A DNA stretch of 64,000 nucleotides, taken from NCBI RefSeq assembly GCF_002941025.1, contig NZ_PTJS01000001.1, positions 3,658,001 to 3,722,000 of the forward strand, given 5' to 3'. The notes below the pieces were generated by a model. It saw only the letters and a list, made by a program, of their open reading frames with translations, ran no database searches and was not told the DNA's origin. Position 1 is the first letter of the stretch. Each line of letters begins with the position of its first letter. This document shows, piece after piece, positions 48,825 to 58,170 of the stretch. The position numbers were made by a program, and so were the translations under genes. Source of the DNA: Streptomyces sp. QL37. GTDB taxonomy: Bacteria; Actinomycetota; Actinomycetes; Streptomycetales; Streptomycetaceae.

Positions 48825-49217
48825 CTACTCCTCGGCGAAGACGTCCTCGGCCGACCGGGCGGTGGGGGCCCGCAGAAGCCAGCGGTTCAGGGTGTCGAGA
48901 TCGCGGCAGGTGGTGATCCGCTCACGCGCCTCGTCCGATACGTCGATGCCCGCTTGCCCGAGGAAGAGCAGGACGCCCTGCGCAATGCCCTCCGTCCGGC
49001 CCTCGTCCCGGATTTCCTCTGCCATGAAGGACTTGTAGAAAGAGAGGTCCACGGCCACCAGGTTCCTCCACTGTTGTGCGGCCGGGCGGTTGCCCAGGCC
49101 CTGTGCGGTGAGTTCGACAAGGGGATCGGCGATGACTTCCGGTACGTCCCGCAGAGCGGTGGACAGCGTTTTCAGTATGGCACCGATGTCCGGATCGGCG
49201 GCATGTGTGATCGTCAC
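48825..49217 (-). pseudogene. C-terminal remnant of an Rpn/PD-(D/E)XK nuclease-family protein
   Basis: About 130 residues. The pattern 'VAVDLSFYKSFMAEEIRDEG' then 'RTEGIAQGVLLFLGQAGIDV' and 'ITTCRDLDTLNRWLLRAPTA' is that of the C-terminal helical half of Streptomyces Rpn-like recombination-promoting nucleases. The catalytic N-terminal nuclease domain (about 150-200 residues) is missing upstream: a strong palindromic terminator and fbiC's 3' end occupy the place. No ribosome-binding site is evident at 49217. I infer a truncated gene copy. Confidence 0.65.
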
Positions 49218-49234
49218 GGCAGCTACGAGCAGCC

Positions 49235-49270
49235 GTTTCCGGTGCCGCCCGGCCGGGCGGCACCGGAAAC
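49235..49270 (-). terminator. Perfect 36-base palindrome after fbiC
   Basis: GTTTCCGGTGCCGCCCGG followed immediately by its exact complement (18 bp, no mismatch), 14 bases after the fbiC stop. Likely intrinsic terminator. Confidence 0.85.
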
Positions 49271-49283
49271 AGCCTCTCCTCCG

Positions 49284-51860
49284 CTACTGCGGCAGCACCG
49301 GCAGCAGCTCCGGCAGGTGCCCGTCCGATGCCGCGGCGGCCGTGACGCGCTCCTCCGGGACCTCGCCGTACAGCGTCGTGCGCGGCTTCGCCGGCCGGCC
49401 CGCGAGGTCGGCGATGGCCACGAGGTCCTGGATCGAGCGGTACGAGCCGTAACTGGAGCCCGCCATGCGGGAGATGGTCTCCTCCATCAGCGTCCCGCCG
49501 AGGTCGTTCGCGCCCGAGCGCAGCATCTCGGCGGCCCCCTCCGTACCGAGCTTCACCCAGCTGGTCTGGATGTTGGTGATGTGCGGGTGGAGCAGGAGGC
49601 GGGCCATCGCGGTGACGGCCCGGTTGTCGCGGTCGGTGGGGCCCGGGCGGGCGATGCCCGCCAGGTAGACCGGGGCGTTGGTGTGGATGAACGGCAGGGT
49701 CACGAACTCCGTGAAGCCGCCGGTCTCCTGCTGGAGGCGGGCCAGCGTCCTGAAGTGGCCGAGCCAGTGCCGGGGCTGGTCGACATGGCCGTACATCATC
49801 GTGGACGAGGAGCGCAGGCCCGTCTCGTGCGCCGTCCTGATGACTTCCAGCCAGTCGGCCGTCGGCAGCTTGCCCTTGGTGAGGATCCAGCGGACCTCGT
49901 CGTCGAGGATCTCCGCGGCGGTGCCGGGGATCGAGCCGAGGCCTGCCTCCTTCGCCGCGGTCAGCCAGTCACGGATGGACATGCCGGTGCGGGTCGCGCC
50001 GTTGACGACCTCCATCGGTGAGAAGGCGTGGACGTGCATGCCCGGCACGCGTTCCTTCACCGCCCGCGCGATGTCGAAGTAGGCGGTGCCGGGCAGGTCC
50101 GGGTGGATGCCGCCCTGCATGCAGACCTCGACGGCTCCGACGTCCCAGGCCTGCGCCGCACGGTCGGCGACCTGGTCCAGGGAGAGGGTGTAGGCGTCGG
50201 CGTCCGTACGCCGCTGGGCGAAGGCGCAGAAACGGCATCCGGTGTAGCAGACGTTGGTGAAGTTGATGTTCCTGGTGACGATGTAGGTGACATCGTCACC
50301 GACCACGTCACGGCGCAGGGTGTCCGCGATCCGGCACAGCTCGTCCAGCGCGGGTCCGTCCGCGTGGAGCAGGGCGAGGGCCTGGTCGTCGGTGAGCTTC
50401 GTGGGGTCGTCGGCGGCCTGGCTCAGCGCCCCGCGTACGTCGGTGTCGATGCGGGACGGGACCATGCCCGGGGCGGCGGCCTCACGGAGGGCCTCCCAGT
50501 CGCCGTACACCTCGTCGAAGTCGTCGCGCCGGTCGCCGGTGCGGCCCTCGGTGTCGATGGTGCGGTGCAGGTCCGTGCGGCCGGACGAGCCGAATCCCTC
50601 GTCCGGCTCCTGCCAGGGCAGTCCGGCCGGGATCGCGCCCTCCTTCGCCAGGCCGGTCTCCGGGTCGGCGAGCGCCCGCACGTGCGGCAGGAGGCGGGGG
50701 TCGAGCCAGGGCTCGCCGCGCTTGATGAACTCCGGGTAGATGGTGAGGCGTTCGCGCAGCTGGAAGCCGGACTCGGCGGTGCGGGCCGCGAGTTCGTCGA
50801 TGTGCGGCCAGGGGCGCTCGGGGTTCACATGGTCCGGGGTGAGGGGTGAGACGCCGCCCCAGTCGTCGATGCCCGCGCCGATCAGCAGGGCGTACTCCGC
50901 GTCCACGAGATTCGGCGGGGCCTGGATGCGGGCCGACGGGCCCAGGATGTGACGGGCCACGGCGATGGCCGCGGCGAGCTCCTCCAGCTCCGCGTCCGGC
51001 ATCCCGCGCATCGCGGTGTCCGGCTTGGCGCGGAAGTTCTGGACGATGACCTCCTGGATGCCGTGGTAGGCGCGGGCCGTCTTGCGCAGCTCGAAGAGGG
51101 AGTCGGCACGCTCCTCGTACGACTCGCCGATCCCGATCAGGATGCCCGTGGTGAACGGCACGTTGGACCGGCCGGCGTCCTCCAGCACGCGCAGCCGGAC
51201 GGCCGGCTCCTTGTCCGGGGAGCCGTAGTGCGGTCCCCCCTTCTCCGACCACAGCCGGGTCGCCGTCGTCTCCAGCATCATGCCCATGGACGGTGCGACG
51301 GGCTTCAGTCGTTGCAGGTCCGTCCAGGTCATCACACCGGGGTTCAGGTGCGGCAGCAGCCCCGTCTCCTCCAGCACCCGCACCGCCATCGCCCGCACGT
51401 ACGCCAGGGTGTCGTCGTACCCCTCGGCCTCCAGCCACTCCCGCGCCTCGGGCCATCGGTCCTCAGGACGGTCGCCGAGCGTGAACAGAGCTTCCTTGCA
51501 TCCCATTTCGGCGCCCGTGCGGGCGATGTCGAGGACCTCGTCCGGCGACAGGAACATCCCGTGGCCCGCCTTGCGGAGCTTCCCCGGCACGGTGACGAAG
51601 GTGCAGTAGTGGCAGGTGTCACGGCAGAGCCGGGTCAGCGGGATGAAGACCTTGCGGGAGTACGTGATCACTCCCGGCCGGCCGGCGGCGTCGAGACCCG
51701 CGTCCCGGACCCTGGCGGCGGACGCCGCGAGATCGGTCAGGTCCTCCCCGCGCGCCTGGAGCAGGACGGCGGCCTCGGCCACGTCGAGGGCGACACCGTC
51801 GCGGGCCCGCCGGAGGGCACGCCGCATGGCGTTGGTCGTGGGGCGCTGAGGAACGGTCAT
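49284..51860 (-). CDS. fbiC: Bifunctional 7,8-didemethyl-8-hydroxy-5-deazariboflavin (FO) synthase
   Basis: 858 residues from ATG 51860. Two fused radical-SAM enzymes (CofG-like then CofH-like) that make FO, the deazaflavin core of coenzyme F420, from tyrosine and a pyrimidine precursor of flavin. Cluster motifs: '[10 protein letters not shown]' with Cys79, Cys83 and Cys86 in the first half, and '[10 protein letters not shown]' near residue 535 in the second. '[20 protein letters not shown]' and '[16 protein letters not shown]' are CofG marks; '[12 protein letters not shown]' and '[10 protein letters not shown]' are CofH marks. Full-length and intact; it stands alone between a remnant gene and a HAD gene. 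Confidence 0.96.
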   Translation of the reverse strand: MTVPQRPTTNAMRRALRRARDGVALDVAEAAVLLQARGEDLTDLAASAARVRDAGLDAAGRPGVITYSRKVFIPLTRLCRDTCHYCTFVTVPGKLRKAGHGMFLSPDEVLDIARTGAEMGCKEALFTLGDRPEDRWPEAREWLEAEGYDDTLAYVRAMAVRVLEETGLLPHLNPGVMTWTDLQRLKPVAPSMGMMLETTATRLWSEKGGPHYGSPDKEPAVRLRVLEDAGRSNVPFTTGILIGIGESYEERADSLFELRKTARAYHGIQEVIVQNFRAKPDTAMRGMPDAELEELAAAIAVARHILGPSARIQAPPNLVDAEYALLIGAGIDDWGGVSPLTPDHVNPERPWPHIDELAARTAESGFQLRERLTIYPEFIKRGEPWLDPRLLPHVRALADPETGLAKEGAIPAGLPWQEPDEGFGSSGRTDLHRTIDTEGRTGDRRDDFDEVYGDWEALREAAAPGMVPSRIDTDVRGALSQAADDPTKLTDDQALALLHADGPALDELCRIADTLRRDVVGDDVTYIVTRNINFTNVCYTGCRFCAFAQRRTDADAYTLSLDQVADRAAQAWDVGAVEVCMQGGIHPDLPGTAYFDIARAVKERVPGMHVHAFSPMEVVNGATRTGMSIRDWLTAAKEAGLGSIPGTAAEILDDEVRWILTKGKLPTADWLEVIRTAHETGLRSSSTMMYGHVDQPRHWLGHFRTLARLQQETGGFTEFVTLPFIHTNAPVYLAGIARPGPTDRDNRAVTAMARLLLHPHITNIQTSWVKLGTEGAAEMLRSGANDLGGTLMEETISRMAGSSYGSYRSIQDLVAIADLAGRPAKPRTTLYGEVPEERVTAAAASDGHLPELLPVLPQ

Positions 51861-51980
51861 GATCCGAGCATACGAGCGCGTCACTCCTTCCGGACCAGGG
51901 CCTCTTCCCTGCGCAACCGCCCCGCCCCCACTGGCGCCTTGGCCGTTATGTCCCGCTTGCCCCGTAGGCTCGGGGAGGTG

Positions 51981-52814
51981 ATGGAAACGATCGTCTTCGA
52001 CATCGGCGAAACCCTCGTCCGCGACGACCGCCACTGGGCCTCGTGGGCCGACTGGCTCGGGGTCCCGCCGCACACCGTCAGCGCCCTGGTCGGCGCCGCC
52101 GTCGCGCAGGGCCGTGACGGCACCGACGCGTTGCGCATCCTGCGCCCCGGCATGGACGTCGGCGAGGCGTACCACGCCAGGGCGGCGGCCGGACGCGGCG
52201 AGCACCTGGACGAGAGGGACCTCTACCCCGACGTCCGCCCGGCCCTTGCCGAACTGCGCGCGCTCGGCCTGCGGGTCGTCGTCGCGGGCGACCGGACGGC
52301 CCGGGCCGGCGAACTGCTGCGGGCCCTGGATCTGCCGGCCGACCTGGTCGTCACCTCGGAGGAGTGGGGCGTCACCAAACCGGACCGGGAGTTCTTCGCC
52401 CGCGTGCTGGAAGTGTCCGGCGCCGCACCGGACGCCACCCTGTACGTGGGGGACCACCCCGCCGACGACCTCTTCCCGGCGAAGTCGTCCGGACTGCGGG
52501 CGGCCCACATCCGCCGTGGCCCGTACGGGCATTGGTGGGCGGAACACCCGGACGTCCTGGAGACGGCGGACTGGCACATCGGCGCCCTGACCGAACTGCC
52601 CGGGCTGCTGGGCGGAACCGCGCGACGGAGGACGGCCTTGGGCCGGTCCGGGGGGATCGCTCCACCCGATAACCCCACCACCTCACCCGAGGAGTCCGCC
52701 CCGCGAGAGGAGACCACCTCACCCGAGGAGTCCGCCCCGCGCGAGGAGACCACCTCACCCGGGGAGCCCGCCCCGCCCGAGGAGTCCACCCCGCCCGAGC
52801 AGGTACGGGCCTGA
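51981..52814 (+). CDS. HAD-superfamily hydrolase with C-terminal tandem repeats
   Basis: 277 residues from ATG 51981 (GGGGAGG only two bases away; ATG 51948 is an alternative). HAD motif I reads '[10 protein letters not shown]' (DxGxT, with Gly in place of the second Asp of DxDxT), motif II 'VVVAGD' near 95, motif III Lys in '[10 protein letters not shown]' near 132, motif IV '[11 protein letters not shown]' near 155. Residues from about 233 onward form a Glu/Pro/Ser/Thr-rich repeat tail of 45 residues. Small-molecule phosphatase is the usual role; the Gly substitution in motif I makes true phosphatase activity uncertain. Confidence 0.85.
   Translation: METIVFDIGETLVRDDRHWASWADWLGVPPHTVSALVGAAVAQGRDGTDALRILRPGMDVGEAYHARAAAGRGEHLDERDLYPDVRPALAELRALGLRVVVAGDRTARAGELLRALDLPADLVVTSEEWGVTKPDREFFARVLEVSGAAPDATLYVGDHPADDLFPAKSSGLRAAHIRRGPYGHWWAEHPDVLETADWHIGALTELPGLLGGTARRRTALGRSGGIAPPDNPTTSPEESAPREETTSPEESAPREETTSPGEPAPPEESTPPEQVRA
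52677..52802 (+). repeat. Three and a half 36-bp tandem repeats in the HAD gene tail
   Basis: Unit encodes [12 protein letters not shown]: copy 1 at 52677-52712, copy 2 at 52713-52748 (nearly identical), copy 3 at 52749-52784 ([12 protein letters not shown]), then a partial STPPEQ. In frame, so length can vary without frameshift. Confidence 0.95.
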
Positions 52815-52817
52815 GCC

Positions 52818-53558
52818 CTACTCCTCGTCCCCCCGCAGCGAGAGCCGCAGCCGGTCGCTGGCCAGCCTCATGTGCTCGGCCATCGCCGCGTCCGCGCCCT
52901 CCGGGTCACCCGCCCGGATCGCGTCGAGCACGGCCCCGTGCTCGTGCAGCGTTCCGCTGACCGTGCCCTCGATGTCTCCCGCCCGCTCCATCCACACCTG
53001 GAGCAGCGCCCGGATGGAGTGCAGGATGTCGCTGAGCACCGTGTTGCGGGCGATGTTCGCGGTCTCCAGGTGGAAGGCGATATCGGCGTCGATGAACGCC
53101 TTGACGTCCGTCCCCGCCTCCCGCATCCGCTCCAGGTGCTCCTCCAGCCGCTGGACATCGGCCTCGGACGCCCGGTCCGCGGCCAGCCGCGCCGACATGC
53201 CTTCCATGAAGGTGCGGACCTCGACCAGGTCCTGGGTGCGGCGCTGACCGAGCATCAGGCCCCAGTTGATGGCCCGGGGCAGGAACTCCGAGGTCCCCTC
53301 CCGGACGTACGAGCCCGAGCCGGGCCTGATCTCGATGATCCCCAGGACGTCCAGCGCGGACAGCGCCCCGCGCACGCTGGACCGCGCGACGCCGAGGGCG
53401 TCGGCGAGCTGGCGTTCGGCGGGCAGGCGCGTGCCCGGCTTCAGGTTCCCCTCGGACAGGTGATCAAGGAGCCGCTTGGCCACCTCACTGACCGAGGACT
53501 CCCGTACGACGGGGCGCAGGAGTGACGTGAAATCGGGCGCTTCGGGCTGCGTGGACAC
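52818..53558 (-). CDS. FadR/GntR-family regulator of the tetrulose/apionate operon
   Basis: 246 residues from GTG 53558. The N-terminal winged helix: 'VAKRLLDHLSEGNLKPGTRL' then 'PAERQLADALGVARSSVRGA' (about residues 26-65). The C-terminal FCD (helical effector) domain has His/Asp metal or ligand residues 'DADIAFHLETA' near 158 and 'LHEHGAVLDAI' near 203. It is divergent from the MFS and five catabolic genes with a perfect FadR-type palindrome between; probably a repressor released by a pathway sugar acid. Convergent with the HAD gene, 3 bases apart. Confidence 0.93.
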   Translation of the reverse strand: MSTQPEAPDFTSLLRPVVRESSVSEVAKRLLDHLSEGNLKPGTRLPAERQLADALGVARSSVRGALSALDVLGIIEIRPGSGSYVREGTSEFLPRAINWGLMLGQRRTQDLVEVRTFMEGMSARLAADRASEADVQRLEEHLERMREAGTDVKAFIDADIAFHLETANIARNTVLSDILHSIRALLQVWMERAGDIEGTVSGTLHEHGAVLDAIRAGDPEGADAAMAEHMRLASDRLRLSLRGDEE

Positions 53559-53664
53559 GCTGACCAGTACATCAGACGGGGCGGCGGAACCCCGGAGCGG
53601 GCGGACGATAACGCGCTCATCGGCCCAGGAGAAGAGCTCAGGGGAGCGACCTACGTCACTTTGG

Positions 53665-53683
53665 TAAATTGGTGACCAATTTA
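53665..53683. promoter_or_regulatory. GntR/FadR operator upstream of the catabolic operon
   Basis: TAAATTGGT-g-ACCAATTTA, a perfect 19-base palindrome with the TTGGT/ACCAA core expected for FadR-subfamily GntR regulators. It lies 107 bases from the regulator start and 120 from the MFS start, and is strikingly AT-rich. Confidence 0.85.
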
Positions 53684-53802
53684 GATTCCAGGGCTAGCTT
53701 GTAGTTGTTCACCGGCCCGAAACACGACCTTCCACGGTTCGCCTTCACCTGCCGGAGTAGACACAGAACCGGACAAAGCGGTCCGCAAGCGAGGAGTCTT
53801 CC

Positions 53803-55164
53803 ATGGGCGCCACTGCGCATTCAGCGATCGAGAGATCAGCGATCAAGAAGGTCTCGGTCCGCCTCGTCCCCTTCGTGGCCCTGATGTTCTTCGTGAACTA
53901 CCTGGACCGGACGGCGGTATCCTTCGCCGAGCCCAACGGCATGGGTCAGGACCTCGCCCTCACCGCGGCGCAGTTCGGCTTCGCCTCCGGCGTCTTCTTC
54001 ATCGGCTACATCATTCTCGAAGTGCCCAGCAACATGGCACTGCACAGGTTCGGCGCCCGGCGCTGGCTGGCCAGGATCATGGTGAGCTGGGGCATCGTCG
54101 CGCTGCTCTTCACCTGGGTGCAGAACAGCGAACAGCTGTACACGCTCCGCTTCCTGCTCGGTGTCGCCGAGGCGGGCTTCTTCCCCGGCGCGATCCTCTT
54201 CCTCAGCCAGTGGGTGCCCTCCCGGCACCGTACGAAGGTGCTCGGCCTCTTCTACCTGGCGCAGCCCCTGACCACCGTCATCGGCGCCCCGCTGGCCGGC
54301 TGGTTCATCAACCAGCACGGGCTCTTGGGCCTCGAGGGCTGGCGCGTCATGTTCCTCGGCGTGTCCGTCCCGGCGATCCTGCTGGGTGTCATCGCCTGGT
54401 TCTACCTGATCGACAAGCCGGCCGACGCGAAGTGGCTGACCTCCGAGGAGCGGGACTGGCTGACCGGGGAGCTCGCCGCCGAGAACGCCGGCAAGACCGG
54501 CGCGGACGAGAAGACCAGCCACGGCAAGGAGGCCCTGAAGGCCGCCTTCACCAACAGCCGCGTCTGGACACTCGCCCTCATCTACTTCGGCTTCATCTAC
54601 GGGCTGTACGCCCTCGCCTTCTTCCTGCCGACGATCATCAACGGCTTCCAGGACCAGTTCGGCACGACGTTCAGCGTGATGGACAAGGCCCTGATCACGG
54701 CCATCCCGTATCTCCCCGCCGCGGTCGTCCTCTACTTCTGGTCGCGCCACGCCACCAGGCACGGTGTCCGCACCTGGCACATCGCGGGCCCGGCCGTCGT
54801 CGGCGGGATCTCCATCCCGGTCGCCCTCTACATGGGCTCACCGGCCGCCACGGTCGCCGTCATCACCGTCACCGCCTGTGCGATCTTCGCCGCGCTGCCG
54901 GTCTTCTGGTCCGTCCCCTCGCAATTCCTCACCGGCGCGACAGCCGCGGCCGGTATCGCCCTGATCAACACCGCGGGCAACGTGGCCGGCTTCGCCGCCG
55001 GTTACGTCACCGGCTGGCTGAAGGACTTCAGCGGTGCCTACTACCTGCCGCTGTTCCTCGTCGGGGCTTTCATGCTCATGTCCGCCGCGCTGATGCTGTG
55101 GCTCGCCAACCGGTCCAGGGGCCGGGGCGCGAACCAGGGCCGGCCCCTCGCAGAGGTCCGCTGA
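53803..55164 (+). CDS. ACS-family MFS transporter, probable sugar-acid importer
   Basis: 453 residues; GCGAGGAG upstream of ATG 53803. Twelve helices with the anion:cation symporter (ACS) marks: 'FFVNYLDRTAVSFAEP' in TM1, 'SGVFFIGYIILEVPSNMALH' in TM2-3, 'RFLLGVAEAGFFPGAILFLS' in TM4, 'QPLTTVIGAPLAGWF' in TM5. ACS members import organic anions such as glucarate, galactonate, tartrate and hexuronates. First gene of the operon; its stop overlaps the kinase start (TGATG). A sugar-acid substrate, D-apionate by context, is inferred. Confidence 0.93.
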   Translation: MGATAHSAIERSAIKKVSVRLVPFVALMFFVNYLDRTAVSFAEPNGMGQDLALTAAQFGFASGVFFIGYIILEVPSNMALHRFGARRWLARIMVSWGIVALLFTWVQNSEQLYTLRFLLGVAEAGFFPGAILFLSQWVPSRHRTKVLGLFYLAQPLTTVIGAPLAGWFINQHGLLGLEGWRVMFLGVSVPAILLGVIAWFYLIDKPADAKWLTSEERDWLTGELAAENAGKTGADEKTSHGKEALKAAFTNSRVWTLALIYFGFIYGLYALAFFLPTIINGFQDQFGTTFSVMDKALITAIPYLPAAVVLYFWSRHATRHGVRTWHIAGPAVVGGISIPVALYMGSPAATVAVITVTACAIFAALPVFWSVPSQFLTGATAAAGIALINTAGNVAGFAAGYVTGWLKDFSGAYYLPLFLVGAFMLMSAALMLWLANRSRGRGANQGRPLAEVR

Positions 55165-56900
55165 TGACCCGCCTGTCCAACGACCCCGCCGCCTTCGCCG
55201 ACGAGGCACTCGAAGGCTTCGCAGCCGCCCACCCCCGCAGGGTCCGCCAGGTCCCCGGCGGCGTGGTCCGGGCCACCCGTACGCCCCCCGGCCAGGTCGC
55301 CGTGGTGGTCGGCGGCGGCTCCGGCCACTACCCGGCCTTCTCCGGGCTGGTCGGCCAGGGCCTCGCCCACGGCGCGGCCGTCGGCAACGTGTTCGCCTCC
55401 CCCTCCGCCCACCAGGTGTGCCAGGTCGCGCGGGCCGCCGAGACCGGCGGCGGCGTCCTCCTCGCGTACGGGAACTACGCGGGCGACGTCCTGCACTTCG
55501 GCCAGGCCGCCGGGCAGCTGATCGCCGAGGGCGTCCCCACCCGCACGCTCGGCGTCACGGACGACATGTCCAGCGCCTCGCCCGACGAGGCCCACAAGCG
55601 CCGCGGCGTCGCAGGCGACCTGGTCGTCTTCAAGACGGCCTCGGCCGCGGCCGAGGCGGGGCTGCCGCTGGACGAGGTGACCAGGATCGCCGAGCTGGCG
55701 AACGCCCGTACCCGCTCCTTCGGTGTCGCGTTCTCCGGCTGCACCCTGCCGGGCGCCGACCGCCCCCTGTTCAGCGTCCCCGAGGGCCGGATGGCCGTCG
55801 GGCTGGGCATCCACGGCGAACCCGGCATGGGCGAGCAGCCCGTACCGACCGCCGACGAGGCGGCCGGACTGCTGGTCTCCACCGTCCTCGGTGAGCTCCC
55901 CGAAGGCGTCGGATCCCCGCGCGGCGAGCGTGCGGCGGTGATCCTCAACGGACTCGGCTCGGTGAAGTACGAGGAGCTGTTCGTCGTCTACCGCCGGGTT
56001 GCCCAACTCCTCGCCGAGGCCGGGGTGGAGGCCGTCGACCCCGAGGTCGGCGAGCTGGTGACCAGCTTCGACATGGCCGGTGTCTCGCTCACCCTGTGCT
56101 GGCTCACCGACGAGCTGGAGCCCCTGTGGACGGCCCCGGCCGACGCCCCCGCCTACCGCAAGGGCACCGTCGACGCGGCGGAGCTGTTCGTCCCCGACCC
56201 GTCGGCCGAGACGGCCGAGGAGACCGTCCCGCCCGCCACCGACGTCTCCCGCGAGGTCGCCCGCACGGCCCTCGCCGCCCTGCGCGTACTCAAGGAGACC
56301 GTCGACGTCCACGCCGAGGAGCTCGGCCGGATCGACGCGGTCGCCGGTGACGGCGACCACGGCATCGGCATGCAGCGCGGCTCCACCGGGGCGTACGAGG
56401 CCGCGGCCCGTGCCGAAGCGCTCGGCGCCGGTGCAGAAACGCTTCTGCACCGGGCTGCCGATGCCTGGGCGGACCGGGCCGGCGGCACCTCCGGCGCCCT
56501 GTGGGGCGTCATGCTCCGGGCGCTCGGCACCGCGCTCGGCGACACCGAGCGGCCCACGGCCCCCGTCGTCGCCGCCGGGGTCGCCCGGGCCGCGGCGGGC
56601 GTGATGGAGCTGGGGAAGGCGGAGGTCGGCGACAAGACCATGGTCGACGTCCTCGTCCCCTTCTCCTACGCGCTCACGGCAGCCGCCGAGGCGGGGCAGC
56701 CCCTGGCCACCGCCTGGGACACGGCCGCGCACTCCGCCACCGCCGCCGCCGAGGACACCGCCGGCCTGCTCCCCCGGATGGGCCGTGCCCGCCCGCACGC
56801 CGAGAAGAGCCTCGGCACCCCGGACGCCGGAGCCCACTCGCTCGCCCTGATCGTCCGTGCCGTGCACGGCGTGTTCGTACCCACCCTGGAGAACCACTGA
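55164..56900 (+). CDS. lerK: Dihydroxyacetone-kinase family protein, DhaK-DhaL fusion; probable L-erythrulose kinase
   Basis: 578 residues; ATG overlaps the MFS stop (TGATG). The N-terminal DhaK domain: '[20 protein letters not shown]' near residue 47-66, '[13 protein letters not shown]' near 105, '[13 protein letters not shown]' near 213, '[17 protein letters not shown]' near 262. The C-terminal DhaL nucleotide domain from about 360: '[19 protein letters not shown]' (Mg-binding Asp triad), '[10 protein letters not shown]', '[12 protein letters not shown]'. Thus an ATP-dependent kinase. In the Mycobacterium tetritol and apionate pathways the same fusion type (LerK/DerK) phosphorylates erythrulose. 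The choice of L-erythrulose rests on the neighbours OiaC and LerI. Confidence 0.88.
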   Translation: MTRLSNDPAAFADEALEGFAAAHPRRVRQVPGGVVRATRTPPGQVAVVVGGGSGHYPAFSGLVGQGLAHGAAVGNVFASPSAHQVCQVARAAETGGGVLLAYGNYAGDVLHFGQAAGQLIAEGVPTRTLGVTDDMSSASPDEAHKRRGVAGDLVVFKTASAAAEAGLPLDEVTRIAELANARTRSFGVAFSGCTLPGADRPLFSVPEGRMAVGLGIHGEPGMGEQPVPTADEAAGLLVSTVLGELPEGVGSPRGERAAVILNGLGSVKYEELFVVYRRVAQLLAEAGVEAVDPEVGELVTSFDMAGVSLTLCWLTDELEPLWTAPADAPAYRKGTVDAAELFVPDPSAETAEETVPPATDVSREVARTALAALRVLKETVDVHAEELGRIDAVAGDGDHGIGMQRGSTGAYEAAARAEALGAGAETLLHRAADAWADRAGGTSGALWGVMLRALGTALGDTERPTAPVVAAGVARAAAGVMELGKAEVGDKTMVDVLVPFSYALTAAAEAGQPLATAWDTAAHSATAAAEDTAGLLPRMGRARPHAEKSLGTPDAGAHSLALIVRAVHGVFVPTLENH

Positions 56901-57376
56901 TGTCCGAGAAGCTCCGCATCGTCGTCGGCTCCGACGACGCCGGTCACACGTACAAGGAAGCCCTCAGGAAGGACCTGGAGGCCAGCGGCCTCGTCGCCAC
57001 CGTCACCGATGTCGGGGTCGACGCGGACGGGCACACCGCCTACCCGAAGGTCGCCATCGCCGCCGCCGAGATGGTCGCCCGCGGCGAGGCCGACCGCGCC
57101 CTGCTGGTCTGCGGCACGGGCCTCGGCGTGGCCATCGCCGCCAACAAGGTCAAGGGCGTCCGGGCCGTCACCGCGCACGACTCCTTCTCCGTCGAGCGCG
57201 CGGTGCTCTCCAACAACGCCCAGGTCCTCACCTTCGGCCAGCGCGTCGTCGGCCTGGAGCTGGCCCGCCGGCTGGCCGCCGAGTGGCTGACGTACCGCTT
57301 CGACGAGGCGTCGGCGTCGGCCGCCAAGGTCGCGCTGATGGACGACTACGAGAACAAGCAGGAAGCCGCAGCCTGA
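56900..57376 (+). CDS. derI: RpiB/LacAB-family isomerase; probable D-erythrulose-4-phosphate isomerase
   Basis: 158 residues; ATG overlaps the kinase stop (TGATG). RpiB fold marks: '[19 protein letters not shown]' at the N-terminus (Asp and His that bind substrate), '[19 protein letters not shown]' (catalytic Cys near residue 72) and '[14 protein letters not shown]' near 105. Ribose-5-phosphate isomerase B enzymes interconvert aldose and ketose phosphates; the tetrose-specific relatives DerI/EryI make D-erythrose-4-phosphate from D-erythrulose-4-phosphate. The adjacent TIM-like and kinase genes favour this over ribose-5-phosphate isomerase. Confidence 0.88.
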   Translation: MSEKLRIVVGSDDAGHTYKEALRKDLEASGLVATVTDVGVDADGHTAYPKVAIAAAEMVARGEADRALLVCGTGLGVAIAANKVKGVRAVTAHDSFSVERAVLSNNAQVLTFGQRVVGLELARRLAAEWLTYRFDEASASAAKVALMDDYENKQEAAA

Positions 57377-58170
57377 TGCCCGCGCAGAACCGCCCCCAGG
57401 TCACGATCGGGGTGAGCCTGAAGATGTACTTCGGCCACCACGAGACCCTCAACTGGGCCCGCAGCATCGCGGATCTGGGCGCCCGGCACCCGGCCGTCAC
57501 CAGCGGCACGGCCGAGCTGTTCGTGCTGCCCGCCTTCCCCGCGCTCGTCCCGGTCACCGGCATCCTCGCCGGTACGGAGGTGCGGACCGGGGCGCAGGAC
57601 CTGGCGACCGAGGACTCCGGTCCGTACACCGGCGAGGTCAGCGGCGCGCACCTGCACGAGATCGGGGCCCGCTACGCCGAGGTCGGGCACGCCGAGCGCC
57701 GTCGGCTCTTCGGCGAGGGCGACACGGTCGTCGCCGCCAAGACGGCCGCCGCTCTGCGCAACGGGCTGACCCCGGTCCTCTGCGTCGGCGAACTCGACCA
57801 GGTCTCCCCCGCCGAGGCGGCCACCCGCACGGTCGCCGAGGCCGAACGCGTCCTGGCGACGGCGGCCCACGACGGCCCCCTCGCCCCGGTCGTCCTCGCA
57901 TACGAACCGCAGTGGGCCATCGGCGCCCCCCGCCCCGCCTCGCCGGAGCACATCCGCACGGTCTGCGAGGCCCTCACGGCCTGGCTCGCCACCCAGCCCT
58001 CCCTGTCCGGCAGCCGCGTGATCTACGGCGGCAGCGCGGGCCCGGGTCTGCTGACCGAGCTGGGCCCGTGCGTCGACGGTCTGTTCCTCGGCCGCTTCGC
58101 CCACGACCCGGCAGCGGTGGAACGCATCCTCGACGAGGCGCGGGAAGGGGCCGCCACGTGTACGGCCTGA
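57376..58170 (+). CDS. lerI: Triose-phosphate-isomerase-like protein; probable L-erythrulose-1-phosphate isomerase
   Basis: 264 residues; TGATG junction with the previous gene. TIM fold residues: 'GVSLKMYFGHHETLNWARSI' (the catalytic Lys; 'SLKMYFGH' replaces the usual NWKMN), 'VGHAERRRLFGEGD' (His near residue 100), 'AYEPQWAIG' (catalytic Glu near 178) and 'VIYGGSAGP' (phosphate loop near 215). The altered N-terminal motif is typical of the LerI/EryH branch, which converts L-erythrulose-1-phosphate to D-erythrulose-4-phosphate, not of housekeeping TpiA. Overlaps the next gene by 13 bases. Confidence 0.88.
   Translation: MPAQNRPQVTIGVSLKMYFGHHETLNWARSIADLGARHPAVTSGTAELFVLPAFPALVPVTGILAGTEVRTGAQDLATEDSGPYTGEVSGAHLHEIGARYAEVGHAERRRLFGEGDTVVAAKTAAALRNGLTPVLCVGELDQVSPAEAATRTVAEAERVLATAAHDGPLAPVVLAYEPQWAIGAPRPASPEHIRTVCEALTAWLATQPSLSGSRVIYGGSAGPGLLTELGPCVDGLFLGRFAHDPAAVERILDEAREGAATCTA

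Noticed and set aside
56900..58170. Housekeeping ribose-5-phosphate isomerase and triose-phosphate isomerase genes
   Set aside because: Altered signature (SLKMYFGH in place of NWKMN) and coupling to a DhaK-DhaL kinase and sugar-acid enzymes favour the tetrulose-specific branch; in Streptomyces the housekeeping tpi gene normally lies with gap and pgk.
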